Positions 50,866-61,357 of a DNA stretch of 64,000 bases are shown here, piece by piece. Origin of the DNA: an uncultured Flavobacteriaceae bacterium. Its GTDB lineage: Bacteria > Bacteroidota > Bacteroidia > Flavobacteriales > Flavobacteriaceae. The position numbers were made by a program, and so were the translations under genes. The notes under the pieces are model-generated. The model had not been told where the DNA came from. It ran no database searches and worked only from the letters and a program-made list of their open reading frames with translations. Numbering within the stretch: the first letter of the stretch is position 1; every line of letters starts with the position of its first letter. The stretch spans positions 1-64,000 of the forward strand of contig CAJXEB010000002.1 of assembly GCA_913052585.1 (NCBI GenBank), read 5' to 3'.

Positions 50866-51604
50866 AGCGATTTTAGTAGACGACGAGAAAATGGCTTTAG
50901 AAGGGTTAATGCTTAAAATTAAAAAGCAATTTTCTGGAATTGAAATTATGAAGACATTTCAGAGTCCAGAAAAAGCAGTGGCTTTTATAAATAAAAATCA
51001 ACCAGATATTCTTTTTCTAGATATAGAAATGCCAGTTCTAAGCGGTTTTGATGTGTTGGCTCAAATAGAAAATCCAAACTTTGAAATCATATTTGTCACG
51101 GCTTATAATGATTATGCTATTGAGGCTTTTCAACATGCTGCTATTGGCTATGTATTAAAACCAATTGACTCTTCAGAGTTAGAAACAGCAATCAATAACG
51201 CATTAAAAAACGTGAATAACAAAAGTGCCTTGGAGAAAAACAACACCTTTTTACATCATTTAATAAGCACCTCAAATCAAGCAAATAAGTTAATGATTCC
51301 TACTGTTGATGGGTTTTTATTTGTGAATTATGAAGAGATTATTCATATGGAAGGCTATGACGGTTACACAAAAATTCATCTTGAAAATACTTCTGAAATT
51401 TTAAGTTCATACAACATCGGGAAGTTTGAAAAAATGGTTACTGATAATTTTTACAAATGCCACAAATCGCACATTATCAACTTACACAAAGTCTCCGAAT
51501 TTAAAAACGAAGGATATATCATTCTAGAAAATCAAAAAACAATCCCCGTGTCTAAAACAAAACGAAAAGAATTTTTACAGTTATTTACCAAACATAATTT
51601 ATAA
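50858..51604 (+). CDS. LytTR-family response regulator
   Basis: MIKAILVDDEKMALEGL...PDILFLDIEMPVLSGFDVL...TAYNDYAIEAFQHAAIGYVLKPID plus LytTR domain; overlaps the kinase gene. Confidence 0.94.
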   Translation: MIKAILVDDEKMALEGLMLKIKKQFSGIEIMKTFQSPEKAVAFINKNQPDILFLDIEMPVLSGFDVLAQIENPNFEIIFVTAYNDYAIEAFQHAAIGYVLKPIDSSELETAINNALKNVNNKSALEKNNTFLHHLISTSNQANKLMIPTVDGFLFVNYEEIIHMEGYDGYTKIHLENTSEILSSYNIGKFEKMVTDNFYKCHKSHIINLHKVSEFKNEGYIILENQKTIPVSKTKRKEFLQLFTKHNL

Positions 51605-51833
51605 AAAACTCGTCATCAACAAAGGTTCAAATCAGACTTAATTTATTTTCTTTTACTGTCGCTAATCAAGAGTTTTTTGTAGTAAACTTTGATCTAAATC
51701 TTAAAAAGCAACCGAATTCAAACATCATTCTACTGTATGTAAAGTCTATTTTTTTATTTTCATATTAAGAAGTTTGAGAATTATTTTTATAAAAAAAACC
51801 GTAATTCTCACTACCTTTGTAAAAACCCTTTTT

Positions 51834-52448
51834 ATGCTTGTAATTGGAATTGCCGGAGGTACCGGAAGTGGTAAAACCACTGTTGTAAATCAAATTATAC
51901 AAGAACTTCCAGAAGACGAAGTTTGTGTTATTTCACAAGATTCATATTACAAAGACACTAGTCATTTACTATTTGACGATCGAACTAAAATAAATTTTGA
52001 TCACCCAAAAGCAATTGATTTCGATTTATTAGTCACTCACTTAATAGAATTAAAAAAGGGTAACGCTATTGAGCAGCCCATATACTCTTTTGTTGAACAT
52101 AATCGCACAAAGGAAACCATAACTATGTATCCTAAAAAGGTGATTATTGTGGAAGGTATTTTAATACTTACTCACACCGATATCCGAGAACTTTTTGATA
52201 TAAAATTATATGTTCACGCAGATAGTGACGAGCGGTTGATAAGGCGATTACGAAGGGATATGTCTGAGCGTGGTAGAGATTTAGACGAAGTGTTAAGTCG
52301 TTATAAAAACACACTAAAACCAATGCATCAGCAGTTTATAGAACCTACTAAGGAATTTGCAGATATTATTATTCCAAATAATAGATACAATACAGTTGCT
52401 GTAGATTTAATAAGAAAAATTATCAATCAAAGATTAATCGAAAATTGA
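51834..52448 (+). CDS. udk: Uridine kinase
   Basis: MLVIGIAGGTGSGKTTVVNQIIQEL...ISQDSYYKD...FDHPKAIDFD. ATG 51834 preferred over track start 51774 because TACCTTTG lies at 51812-51819. Confidence 0.94.
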   Translation: MLVIGIAGGTGSGKTTVVNQIIQELPEDEVCVISQDSYYKDTSHLLFDDRTKINFDHPKAIDFDLLVTHLIELKKGNAIEQPIYSFVEHNRTKETITMYPKKVIIVEGILILTHTDIRELFDIKLYVHADSDERLIRRLRRDMSERGRDLDEVLSRYKNTLKPMHQQFIEPTKEFADIIIPNNRYNTVAVDLIRKIINQRLIEN

Positions 52449-52780
52449 AAAAAATTACCGATATAAAAAACAAAAAATGGTTTCGATTTGTAAGTAATAA
52501 ATACTTACTAATTATGATTCTTTTTTTAGTTTGGATGTTTTTTTTTGACACCAATTCCTTTTTTATACATCAAGAATTAAATGATGATATTAAGAAACTT
52601 GAAAACAACAAAAAAGTATATCAAGAGGAAATTAAAAATGATAAAGTTTTTATTGATAAAATGAAAGATAGCAATGAAATTGAAAAATTTGCAAGAGAAA
52701 AATATTATCTTAAAAAGGAAAATGAAGACATTTATATTATAGAACATGAAGACAGTATAAAAAACAAAAATAATGAGTGA
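52445..52780 (+). CDS. FtsB/DivIC-like septum formation initiator
   Basis: One TM plus coiled coil, KLENNKKVYQEEIKNDKVFIDKMKDSNEIEKFAREKYYLKKENEDIYIIE. Confidence 0.85.
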   Translation: MKKITDIKNKKWFRFVSNKYLLIMILFLVWMFFFDTNSFFIHQELNDDIKKLENNKKVYQEEIKNDKVFIDKMKDSNEIEKFAREKYYLKKENEDIYIIEHEDSIKNKNNE

Positions 52781-54152
52781 TTATTTGTTTAAAGAATTTG
52801 ATGAAGTTTCTTCTAAAGAATGGAAGCAAAAAATTCAAGTAGATTTAAAAGGAGCTGATTATAACGAAACGCTCATCTGGAAAAATTTAGAAGGAATTGA
52901 TGTCAAACCATTTTATCATCAAGATGAGTTTAAGGCTGATTTCAAAGAAATACCTGGATTTCCAAAAGATTGGAATATTGCTCAATCAATTTTTATTGAT
53001 GATGAAAAAATTGCCAATCACCTCATTGTAGATGCTATTAAAAGAGGTGCAGAAGCAGTTGTATTAATAGCTAATAATGAATTTAATATCGAGCAAGTTT
53101 TTAATGAATTTTCGTTTGAAAACACCATTATATATTTTGATTTAAAATTTTTATCTGAATCATTTATCTCTAATTTAAAACAGTTTTTTTCTAATAAAAC
53201 AGCAAGCGTCTTTTACAATATAGATATTATTGGAAACCTGGCTAAGTCTGGAAACTGGTATTCTAACTTAAAAGGAGATCATTCAACTTTAGCAAAAATC
53301 ATAGAACAAAACCCTCAAGAAAACATAGTAAGTGTCGACGGGACATTGTTTCAAAACAGTGGTGCTACTATGGTTCAACAACTAGCATATTGTTTATCTC
53401 AGGCTAATGAATATCTAAATCATTTTAAAAACACGCCACTTTCAAAAAACAATACGTTTTCAATAACATTTAAACTTAGTTTGGGGTCTAATTATTTTTT
53501 TGAAATTGCTAAAATTAGAGCGCTTAGAAAATTATATGCATTACTTGCAAACGAATATAGTTTTTCAACAGAATGTCATATAATAACTTTTCCTTCTAAT
53601 CGGAATAAAACAATTTACGATTACAATATAAACATGCTTCGGACAACTACCGAAAACATGAGTGCAATCATTGGAGGATCAAATACCGTATGCAATAACT
53701 CATACGATTCCATCTTTCATAAAAGCAATGAATTTGGTGAAAGAATAGCTAGAAACCAACTATTAATACTTAAACAAGAAAGCTATTTTGAAGCTTCAAA
53801 TAACCCCGCTAAAGGATCCTATTATATAGAAACTATAACAGATCAACTTTCTGAAAAAGCCTTAACCTTATTTAAAAACATCGAAGCAAATGGTGGTTTT
53901 CTTTCTCAATTAAAAGAAGGCACTATTCAACGAAAGCTTAAAGAAAGTGCACAAAAAGAACAAGAGTTATTTGATAGTGGAGCATTAGAATTATTAGGCA
54001 CCAATGTCCATCAAAACCCAAATGATAAAATGAAAGATGATTTAGAGCTCTTTCCTTTTATGAAAAAAAACACTAGAAAAACACTTATTGAACCAATTTT
54101 AGAAAGACGTCTTTCTGAAAAAAATGAACAAGAAAGATTAAAGACTGAATAA
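52773..54152 (+). CDS. mutA: Methylmalonyl-CoA mutase small subunit
   Basis: FDEVSSKEWKQKIQVDLKGADYNETLIWKNLEGIDVKPFY...NPAKGSYYIETITDQLSEKA. Confidence 0.92.
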   Translation: MSDYLFKEFDEVSSKEWKQKIQVDLKGADYNETLIWKNLEGIDVKPFYHQDEFKADFKEIPGFPKDWNIAQSIFIDDEKIANHLIVDAIKRGAEAVVLIANNEFNIEQVFNEFSFENTIIYFDLKFLSESFISNLKQFFSNKTASVFYNIDIIGNLAKSGNWYSNLKGDHSTLAKIIEQNPQENIVSVDGTLFQNSGATMVQQLAYCLSQANEYLNHFKNTPLSKNNTFSITFKLSLGSNYFFEIAKIRALRKLYALLANEYSFSTECHIITFPSNRNKTIYDYNINMLRTTTENMSAIIGGSNTVCNNSYDSIFHKSNEFGERIARNQLLILKQESYFEASNNPAKGSYYIETITDQLSEKALTLFKNIEANGGFLSQLKEGTIQRKLKESAQKEQELFDSGALELLGTNVHQNPNDKMKDDLELFPFMKKNTRKTLIEPILERRLSEKNEQERLKTE

Positions 54153-54158
54153 TTTTTT

Positions 54159-54743
54159 ATGAAAAAATATAGTATCCTTATAGCAATTGCAATAACAATT
54201 TTAAGTTGTAAAAAACAAGAAGCTATTGAATATCAATTTACAGATAGCCCAGAAACAATTAAATGTAAAGGTTTAGATTATGATTTAACTCACGAAGCCT
54301 ATTATAGTTTTAGACAAGACATCGCAATCTATGTAAAGGAACTTCATATTGGGTATGACTATTTAAATTACAAAGAGAGTCTTGGCTATTATATTTATAG
54401 AGGGGCACAAGGAAACTTCGATTATAAAGAAATAGCAAGTCCACACACAATCAAATTATTAAAATTACTAAAAGAAAACACTGATATTTGGGATACCACA
54501 TCTCCAAAAAGTAAAATTAACTATCATTCAGAATTTATAACCTGTTTAGTTCAGAATATTAAAAATGAAGAAATAAAACAAACTATTATTTCTTTAATTG
54601 AAAGTAATTCAATGAACCCTTTCATTTTTGCAGAAAACTACAGAGAATATGTTTTTGACAGTTATTCAGATAATCATTTTGGAGTGCTGATTGCTTTCGA
54701 TACCTATTATCAATATTTATACGATATGGATTTTAATAAATAA
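54159..54743 (+). CDS. Lipoprotein of unknown function between mutA and mutB
   Basis: Lipobox ITILSCKK; 194 aa, no recognised family. Confidence 0.65.
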   Translation: MKKYSILIAIAITILSCKKQEAIEYQFTDSPETIKCKGLDYDLTHEAYYSFRQDIAIYVKELHIGYDYLNYKESLGYYIYRGAQGNFDYKEIASPHTIKLLKLLKENTDIWDTTSPKSKINYHSEFITCLVQNIKNEEIKQTIISLIESNSMNPFIFAENYREYVFDSYSDNHFGVLIAFDTYYQYLYDMDFNK

Positions 54744-54745
54744 TC

Positions 54746-56815
54746 ATGGGTAGAAAAAATTTACAACATCTTAATTTTTCAGATTCAGAAATAGTTCAAA
54801 AAAATAAATCTAAAAAATTTAATCATCAAAATTTTGTTGCTGGAATCGCTCCTTATTTAAGGGGTCCCTACTCAACGATGTATGTTCGCCGACCTTGGAC
54901 GATAAGACAATACGCTGGTTTTTCTACAGCAGAAGACAGTAATGCTTTTTATAGAAGAAACCTAGAAGCTGGACAAAAAGGCCTTTCTGTAGCTTTCGAT
55001 TTAGCGACTCATAGAGGATATGATAGCGATCATGAACGCGTGGAAGGAGATGTTGGAAAAGCTGGAGTTGCTATAGATAGTATTGAAGATATGAAAATAT
55101 TATTCGATAAAATTCCATTGGATAAAATGAGTGTTTCTATGACTATGAATGGTGCAGTTTTACCAATTATGGCTTTTTTCATCGTTGCTGCTGAAGAGCA
55201 AGGTATTTCACCTGAAGCTCTTTCAGGAACCATCCAAAACGATATTTTAAAGGAATTTATGGTTAGAAACACCTATATCTACCCACCTACTCCTTCGATG
55301 AGAATCATCAGTGATATTTTTGAATATTCTTCTAAAAACATGCCGAAATTTAATTCTATTTCTATTTCGGGATATCATATGCAAGAAGCGGGTGCAACTT
55401 GCGAAATTGAGTTGGCATATACCTTAGCAGATGGTTTAGAATATATTAGAACAGGAATCAATGCAGGAATGGATATTGATAGTTTTGCTCCTAGACTTTC
55501 ATTTTTCTGGGCAATAGGAATGGATCATTTTACAGAAATCGCTAAACTTAGAGCAGCCCGGTTACTTTGGGCAAAATTGGTCAAGAAATTCAACCCAAAA
55601 AATCAAAAATCTTTAGCTTTAAGAACACATTGCCAAACTAGTGGCTGGAGTTTAACAGAACAAGATCCTTTTAATAATGTATCAAGAACTTGTATTGAAG
55701 CTGCTGCTGCTGCATTTGGCGGCACTCAATCTTTACATACCAATGCGCTTGATGAAGCCATTGCTTTACCAACCGATTTTTCAGCAAGAATAGCTAGAAA
55801 CACACAAATATACCTTCAAAAGGAAACTCAAATCACAAAAACGGTAGATCCTTGGGCGGGAAGTGAATTTATAGAAAAAAAGACGGAAGGAATAGCTAAT
55901 AAAGCTTGGGAATTAATTCAGGAAGTAGAAAAATTAGGAGGAATGACAAAGGCTATTGAAGCTGGAATTCCAAAATTAAGAATTGAAGAAGCTGCTGCAA
56001 GGAAGCAAGCACGAATAGATTCCAGTCAAGATATTATTGTTGGAGTTAATAAATATCGTTTAGAAAAAGAAGATCCTCTTCAAATTTTAGATGTAGACAA
56101 TCAGAAAGTTCGGTTATCTCAAATTGAACGATTAAATAGTATTAAAGAGACACGAGATTCAGTTAAGGTTAAAAATGCATTGTTAAAATTAACGCAATCT
56201 GCCCAATCAGGTGAACAAAATTTATTAGATTTAGCAATTGTTGCAGCTCGAGAAAGAGCTACCTTAGGAGAAATTAGTGATGCTTTAGAAAAAATTTACG
56301 GAAGACATAAAGCACAAATTAAATCATTTAGCGGTGTGTATAGTAAAGAAATAAAAAATGATCCATCATTTGAAAAAGCAAGAGAACTTGCTAATAAATT
56401 TGCAGAATTAGAAGGACGGCGTCCTCGAATTATGATTGCAAAAATGGGGCAAGATGGTCATGATAGAGGTGCTAAAGTAGTCGCAACAGGTTATGCGGAT
56501 GTAGGTTTTGATGTGGATATTGGTCCATTATTTCAAACCCCGGAAGAAGCAACACAACAAGGCATCGAAAATGATGTTCATATTATTGGTGTTTCTTCAC
56601 TTGCAGCAGGACATAAAACATTAGTCCCAAAAGTAATTGATGAACTAAAAAAATACGGCAGAGAAGATATTATGGTTATTGTAGGTGGTGTGATTCCTCC
56701 ACAAGATTATCAATTTTTATTTGATGCTGGTGCAGTTGCTGTTTATGGTCCTGGGACAAAAATTAGTGAAGCTGCCATCGATTTATTACAAATTTTAATT
56801 GACTCGGTAGCATAA
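54746..56815 (+). CDS. scpA: Methylmalonyl-CoA mutase large subunit
   Basis: [24 protein letters not shown]...; B12-binding [36 protein letters not shown]. Confidence 0.96.
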   Translation: MGRKNLQHLNFSDSEIVQKNKSKKFNHQNFVAGIAPYLRGPYSTMYVRRPWTIRQYAGFSTAEDSNAFYRRNLEAGQKGLSVAFDLATHRGYDSDHERVEGDVGKAGVAIDSIEDMKILFDKIPLDKMSVSMTMNGAVLPIMAFFIVAAEEQGISPEALSGTIQNDILKEFMVRNTYIYPPTPSMRIISDIFEYSSKNMPKFNSISISGYHMQEAGATCEIELAYTLADGLEYIRTGINAGMDIDSFAPRLSFFWAIGMDHFTEIAKLRAARLLWAKLVKKFNPKNQKSLALRTHCQTSGWSLTEQDPFNNVSRTCIEAAAAAFGGTQSLHTNALDEAIALPTDFSARIARNTQIYLQKETQITKTVDPWAGSEFIEKKTEGIANKAWELIQEVEKLGGMTKAIEAGIPKLRIEEAAARKQARIDSSQDIIVGVNKYRLEKEDPLQILDVDNQKVRLSQIERLNSIKETRDSVKVKNALLKLTQSAQSGEQNLLDLAIVAARERATLGEISDALEKIYGRHKAQIKSFSGVYSKEIKNDPSFEKARELANKFAELEGRRPRIMIAKMGQDGHDRGAKVVATGYADVGFDVDIGPLFQTPEEATQQGIENDVHIIGVSSLAAGHKTLVPKVIDELKKYGREDIMVIVGGVIPPQDYQFLFDAGAVAVYGPGTKISEAAIDLLQILIDSVA

Positions 56816-57352
56816 ATGACAAAATATATCATTAAAACTGAAAGGCTTGGCTTACGTAATTGGCGTTCTAGTGATTTAGAACCATTTACTAAAATGAGCC
56901 AGGATGAAGAAGTAATGAGCTATTTTCCAAAATTATTGTCAAAAGAAGAATGCAATGATTTTATAAAACGAATGCAATTGCATTTTAAGAAATTTGAATT
57001 TTGTTATTTCGCAGTAGATATCATAGAAACTGGAGAATTTATAGGTTTTACAGGAATGTTAAATCAAAATTATAAAAGTAATTTCACCCCATGCATAGAC
57101 ATTGGTTGGCGATTAAAGAGAAGTTCTTGGGGTAATGGTTATGCCACTGAAGCTGCAAAAAGTTGTTTAAAATATGCAGCTAATGAGTTAAATATAAACA
57201 AAATATACTCCCTTGCTCCTATTCTCAATACCAATTCAATTGCAATTATGAAAAAAATTGGAATGACATACGATTCCAAATTTTATCATCCAGCATTAAA
57301 AGATGATGATCGTTTAAAAGAATGTATGGTATATAAAAAAATAAATTATTAA
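56816..57352 (+). CDS. GNAT family N-acetyltransferase (RimJ/RimL type)
   Basis: TERLGLRNWRSSDLEPF...DIGWRLKRSSWGNGYATEAAKSCLKYA. Confidence 0.92.
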   Translation: MTKYIIKTERLGLRNWRSSDLEPFTKMSQDEEVMSYFPKLLSKEECNDFIKRMQLHFKKFEFCYFAVDIIETGEFIGFTGMLNQNYKSNFTPCIDIGWRLKRSSWGNGYATEAAKSCLKYAANELNINKIYSLAPILNTNSIAIMKKIGMTYDSKFYHPALKDDDRLKECMVYKKINY

Positions 57353-57374
57353 GCTAAAAACAGAAAACCTAAAT

Positions 57375-58256
57375 ATGAATTATACTAAAAAAATGTTGCG
57401 TGACGACGCTTTAAAAGGAAAGACAATAGTAGTAACGGGAGGTGGAAGTGGCCTTGGAAAAGCAATGACTACCTACTTCTTAGAATTAGGAGCAAATGTA
57501 GTAATTACTTCTAGAAATATAGAAAAACTTCAAGCTGTAAAAACAGAATTAGAAGCACAAACCGGAGGAAATGTTCTTCCTGTGCAATGCGATGTTAGAC
57601 ATTACGATCAAGTTGAAGCAATGCTTAAGGCTTCTGTAGATGCTTTTGGAACTGTTGATGTTTTACTTAATAATGCTGCTGGTAATTTTATTTCTCCAAC
57701 AGAAAGGCTTTCTGCTAATGCTTTTGATACCGTTATAGATATTGTTTTAAAAGGAACTAAAAATTGCACCTTAGCTTTTGGAAAGTATTGGATAGAAAAA
57801 AAGGAAACAGAAAAAGTAGTTTTAAATATAGTAACTACATATGCTTGGACAGGTTCTGCTTATGTAGTGCCTAGTGCAACTGCAAAAGCAGGTGTACTTG
57901 CAATGACTCGTTCATTAGCAGTAGAATGGGCAAAATACGGGATGCGCTTTAATGCAATTGCCCCAGGTCCTTTTCCTACTAAAGGAGCTTGGGATCGATT
58001 ATTACCAGGTGATTTAAAAGAAAAATTCGATTTTTCAAAGAAAGTTCCGTTAAAAAGGGTGGGGGAACACCAAGAATTAGCAAATTTAGCTGCCTATTTG
58101 GTATCTGATTTCTCTGCATACGTTAATGGTGAAGTGATAACTATTGATGGAGGAGAATGGCTGAAAGGAGCGGGACAGATGAATATGTTAGAAGAAGTTC
58201 CGGCAGAAATGTGGGATATGTTAGAAAAAATGATACGTTCAAAAAAGAACAAATAG
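57375..58256 (+). CDS. SDR family oxidoreductase (2,4-dienoyl-CoA reductase-like)
   Basis: GKTIVVTGGGSGLGKAM, NNAAGNFISPTERLS, SATAKAGVLAMTRSLAVEWAKYG. Confidence 0.88.
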   Translation: MNYTKKMLRDDALKGKTIVVTGGGSGLGKAMTTYFLELGANVVITSRNIEKLQAVKTELEAQTGGNVLPVQCDVRHYDQVEAMLKASVDAFGTVDVLLNNAAGNFISPTERLSANAFDTVIDIVLKGTKNCTLAFGKYWIEKKETEKVVLNIVTTYAWTGSAYVVPSATAKAGVLAMTRSLAVEWAKYGMRFNAIAPGPFPTKGAWDRLLPGDLKEKFDFSKKVPLKRVGEHQELANLAAYLVSDFSAYVNGEVITIDGGEWLKGAGQMNMLEEVPAEMWDMLEKMIRSKKNK

Positions 58257-58383
58257 CACTTGTTTTTTATATAGAGTTGTTCTAATCCAACACTTTATGA
58301 TATTGTTCATTACCTGTTAACAAAATTCCCTTTAAAACCGCGTAATTAATTGTATTTTTAAACCTAAAATTTGCTCTAAATTT

Positions 58384-59154
58384 ATGGGAAAAATAATAGC
58401 TATTGCTAACCAAAAGGGAGGTGTTGGAAAAACGACCACTACTATCAACCTTGCAGCTTCTTTAGGGGTTCTTGAAAAAAAAGTGTTATTGATTGATGCA
58501 GATCCTCAAGCAAACGCTTCTTCTGGACTTGGAATTGATGTTGAAAGTGTCGAAAATGGGACCTATCGTTTATTAGAACATTCCATTACTGCAAAAGAAG
58601 CAATTGTAGCTACCAATTCACCCAATGTAGATATCATACCTGCACATATTGATTTAGTTGCCATAGAAATTGAATTAGTAGATAAAGAAGAAAGAGAATA
58701 TATGCTTAAAAAAGCTATTGAATCTTTAAAAGAATCGTATGATTATATACTTATAGATTGTGCTCCTTCATTAGGTTTATTAACACTAAATGCATTAACA
58801 GCTTCCGATTCTGTAATTATTCCAATACAATGTGAATATTTTGCGCTTGAAGGTTTAGGTAAGTTATTAAATACCATTAAAAGCATTCAAAAAATCCACA
58901 ATCCTGACTTGGACATTGAAGGTTTATTATTAACCATGTACGACTCTAGACTTCGCCTCTCCAATCAAGTAGTTGAAGAGGTAAAAAAACACTTCGACAA
59001 AATGGTTTTTAAAACAATCATTCAGCGTAACGTTCGTTTAGGAGAAGCGCCAAGTTATGGAGAAAGCATTATTAGTTATGATGCTGGCAGTAAAGGTGCT
59101 AATAATTATTTAAGTTTGGCACAAGAATTAATTGAGAAAAACGAAATTAATTAA
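58384..59154 (+). CDS. parA: Chromosome partitioning ATPase ParA
   Basis: MGKIIAIANQKGGVGKTTTTINLAASL...VLLIDADPQANASSGLG. Confidence 0.95.
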   Translation: MGKIIAIANQKGGVGKTTTTINLAASLGVLEKKVLLIDADPQANASSGLGIDVESVENGTYRLLEHSITAKEAIVATNSPNVDIIPAHIDLVAIEIELVDKEEREYMLKKAIESLKESYDYILIDCAPSLGLLTLNALTASDSVIIPIQCEYFALEGLGKLLNTIKSIQKIHNPDLDIEGLLLTMYDSRLRLSNQVVEEVKKHFDKMVFKTIIQRNVRLGEAPSYGESIISYDAGSKGANNYLSLAQELIEKNEIN

Positions 59155-60057
59155 ATGGCGAAAGCAACTAAAAAACAAGCTCTTGGAAGAGGATTATCTG
59201 CACTATTAAGAGACCCTAGTAACGATATAAAATCGGTTGATGATAAAAATGCCGATCAAGTTGTAGGGAGTATTTTAGAGTTAGAGTTGAATGCTATTGA
59301 AATGAATCCATTTCAACCTAGATCTAGTTTTAATGAAGAATCTCTTCGAGAATTAGCATCATCCATTAAAGAATTAGGCGTTATTCAACCCATTACCGTT
59401 AGAAAATTAGGTTTTAATAAATTCCAACTTGTTAGTGGTGAAAGAAGATACCGTGCCTCAAAACTAATTGGAAAAGAAAGCATCCCCGCTTTTATTAGAA
59501 TCGCAAATGATCAAGAATCATTGGAAATGGCTTTGGTTGAAAATATCCAACGTCAAGATTTAGATCCTATCGAAATTGCACTTTCTTATCAACGTTTAAT
59601 TGAAGAGATTGAAGTTACCCAAGAAGAGTTAAGTGATCGTGTAGGTAAAAATCGTTCTACCATTACAAATTATTTACGTCTTTTAAAATTAGATCCAATT
59701 ATTCAGACGGGTATGCGAGATGGCTTTATTACAATGGGCCATGGAAGAGCAATTATTAATATAAGTAACCTTGGTGAACAGCTTGATATCTATGAAAAAG
59801 TAATTTCTGAAAACCTTTCAGTTAGAGAAACAGAAGCTATAGTTAGAGGCTTAAAAAATAGTTCCGATAAAAAAATTCCAGTAAAAAAAGCAGTGCTTCC
59901 CTCCTACTTAAATTCAGCAAAAACAGAACTAACAGAATATCTAAGTAGTAATGTAAGTATTCAAAACTCTAGTGGAGGAAAAGGAAAAGTATCAATTCCT
60001 TTTAAAAATAAAAACGATTTTCAAAGAATCTTGAATTTACTAAAAAGTGAAAAATAA
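59155..60057 (+). CDS. parB: ParB/Spo0J partition protein
   Basis: ALGRGLSALL, NPFQPRSSFNEESLRELASSIKELGVIQPITVRKL, GERRYRASKL. Confidence 0.95.
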   Translation: MAKATKKQALGRGLSALLRDPSNDIKSVDDKNADQVVGSILELELNAIEMNPFQPRSSFNEESLRELASSIKELGVIQPITVRKLGFNKFQLVSGERRYRASKLIGKESIPAFIRIANDQESLEMALVENIQRQDLDPIEIALSYQRLIEEIEVTQEELSDRVGKNRSTITNYLRLLKLDPIIQTGMRDGFITMGHGRAIINISNLGEQLDIYEKVISENLSVRETEAIVRGLKNSSDKKIPVKKAVLPSYLNSAKTELTEYLSSNVSIQNSSGGKGKVSIPFKNKNDFQRILNLLKSEK

Positions 60058-60643
60058 ACTTTTCTATATCTTACTTTTCTTTTCGGTAACAAGTTTGTTT
60101 GCTCAAAAATTAGATACCCTTTCCGTAAAACAGGAAGAAGGTTTGATTATAAAAGATACCCTTATTAAAAATGAAGATTACAATCCTTTAGCTCCTGCAA
60201 AAGCCGCATTTTACTCTGCTGTTCTTCCTGGATTAGGGCAAGCTAACAATAAAAAATATTGGAAAATCCCAATCATCTATGTCGGTATCGGTGCTAGCAT
60301 TTATTTTTTTGTGCAAAATGATCAAGATTATGACAACTTCAGAAATGCCTACAAAAGGAGGTTAGCTGGATTTACAGATGATCAATATTGGGGAGATGGG
60401 ACTACTCCTATCATTTCTTCAGATAGATTGGTAGATGCACAAAAAACTGCAAAAAGAAATAAGGATACTAGTATTGCTGTTGCAGTAGTATTCTATTTAC
60501 TCAATATTATAGATGCTAATGTAGATGCTCATTTAAGGCAATTTAATGTAAATGATGATTTATCGTTTGAGCCTGTTTTTAATATCAATCCAATTAATGC
60601 AAAAGCAAACTACAGTTTATCATTAAAATACCGTTTAAAATGA
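60047..60643 (+). CDS. DUF5683 domain-containing protein
   Basis: PAKAAFYSAVLPGLGQANNKKYWKIPIIYVGIGASIYFF. Confidence 0.85.
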   Translation: MKNKLFYILLFFSVTSLFAQKLDTLSVKQEEGLIIKDTLIKNEDYNPLAPAKAAFYSAVLPGLGQANNKKYWKIPIIYVGIGASIYFFVQNDQDYDNFRNAYKRRLAGFTDDQYWGDGTTPIISSDRLVDAQKTAKRNKDTSIAVAVVFYLLNIIDANVDAHLRQFNVNDDLSFEPVFNINPINAKANYSLSLKYRLK

Positions 60644-61341
60644 AAATAGCTTTATTAGGGTACGGTAAAATGGGAAAAACAATTGAAAAATTAGCCCTTG
60701 AGAAAGGCCATACAATTGTTTCAAGAATAAACCGTAATTCTTCAAAAGAAAAACTTTTAAAAGCTGATATCGCCATAGAATTTTCAACGCCTGAAGCTGC
60801 AGTTTCAAATATTAAATTTTGCTTAGAAAATAGGATCCCAATTGTTTCAGGAACTACAGGTTGGCTCGAGCATTACGATGAAATGATAAAATTATGTGAA
60901 AGTCGTAACGGAAGTTTTATTTATGCGTCCAACTTCAGTGTTGGTGTAAATCTATTTTTTAGTATCAATGAATATGTTTCAAACCTTATGAAACCTTGGA
61001 AAGATTATCAAGTTTCAATAGAAGAGATTCATCATACTCAAAAACTGGATGCCCCAAGCGGAACCGCAATCACGTTGGCTGAAGGAATTGTAAAAAATTC
61101 AGATACAAAAAACTGGAAATTAAATGAAGCAGCCGATGATACTATAAAAATTACTGCCAAACGAATAGATGAAGTTAAAGGCACCCATATTATTAATTAT
61201 GATTCAGATATCGATACCATTTCAATTAAACACGAAGCACATTCTAGAGATGGTTTTGCTTTAGGGGCAATACTTGCGGCAGAATGGCTTGCAGATAAAA
61301 AAGGCATCTTTACGATGAAAGATGTTTTACAAATAAAATAA
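60640..61341 (+). CDS. dapB: 4-hydroxy-tetrahydrodipicolinate reductase
   Basis: MKIALLGYGKMGKTIE, VSGTTGWLEH, EIHHTQKLDAPSGTAITLAEGI. Confidence 0.96.
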   Translation: MKIALLGYGKMGKTIEKLALEKGHTIVSRINRNSSKEKLLKADIAIEFSTPEAAVSNIKFCLENRIPIVSGTTGWLEHYDEMIKLCESRNGSFIYASNFSVGVNLFFSINEYVSNLMKPWKDYQVSIEEIHHTQKLDAPSGTAITLAEGIVKNSDTKNWKLNEAADDTIKITAKRIDEVKGTHIINYDSDIDTISIKHEAHSRDGFALGAILAAEWLADKKGIFTMKDVLQIK

Positions 61342-61357
61342 CGAATACCATATTAAA

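Noticed and set aside
51605-51773. Possible LytTR boxes downstream of the second response regulator
   Set aside because: No pair of ACA[AG]TT hexamers at 21-bp spacing was seen there.
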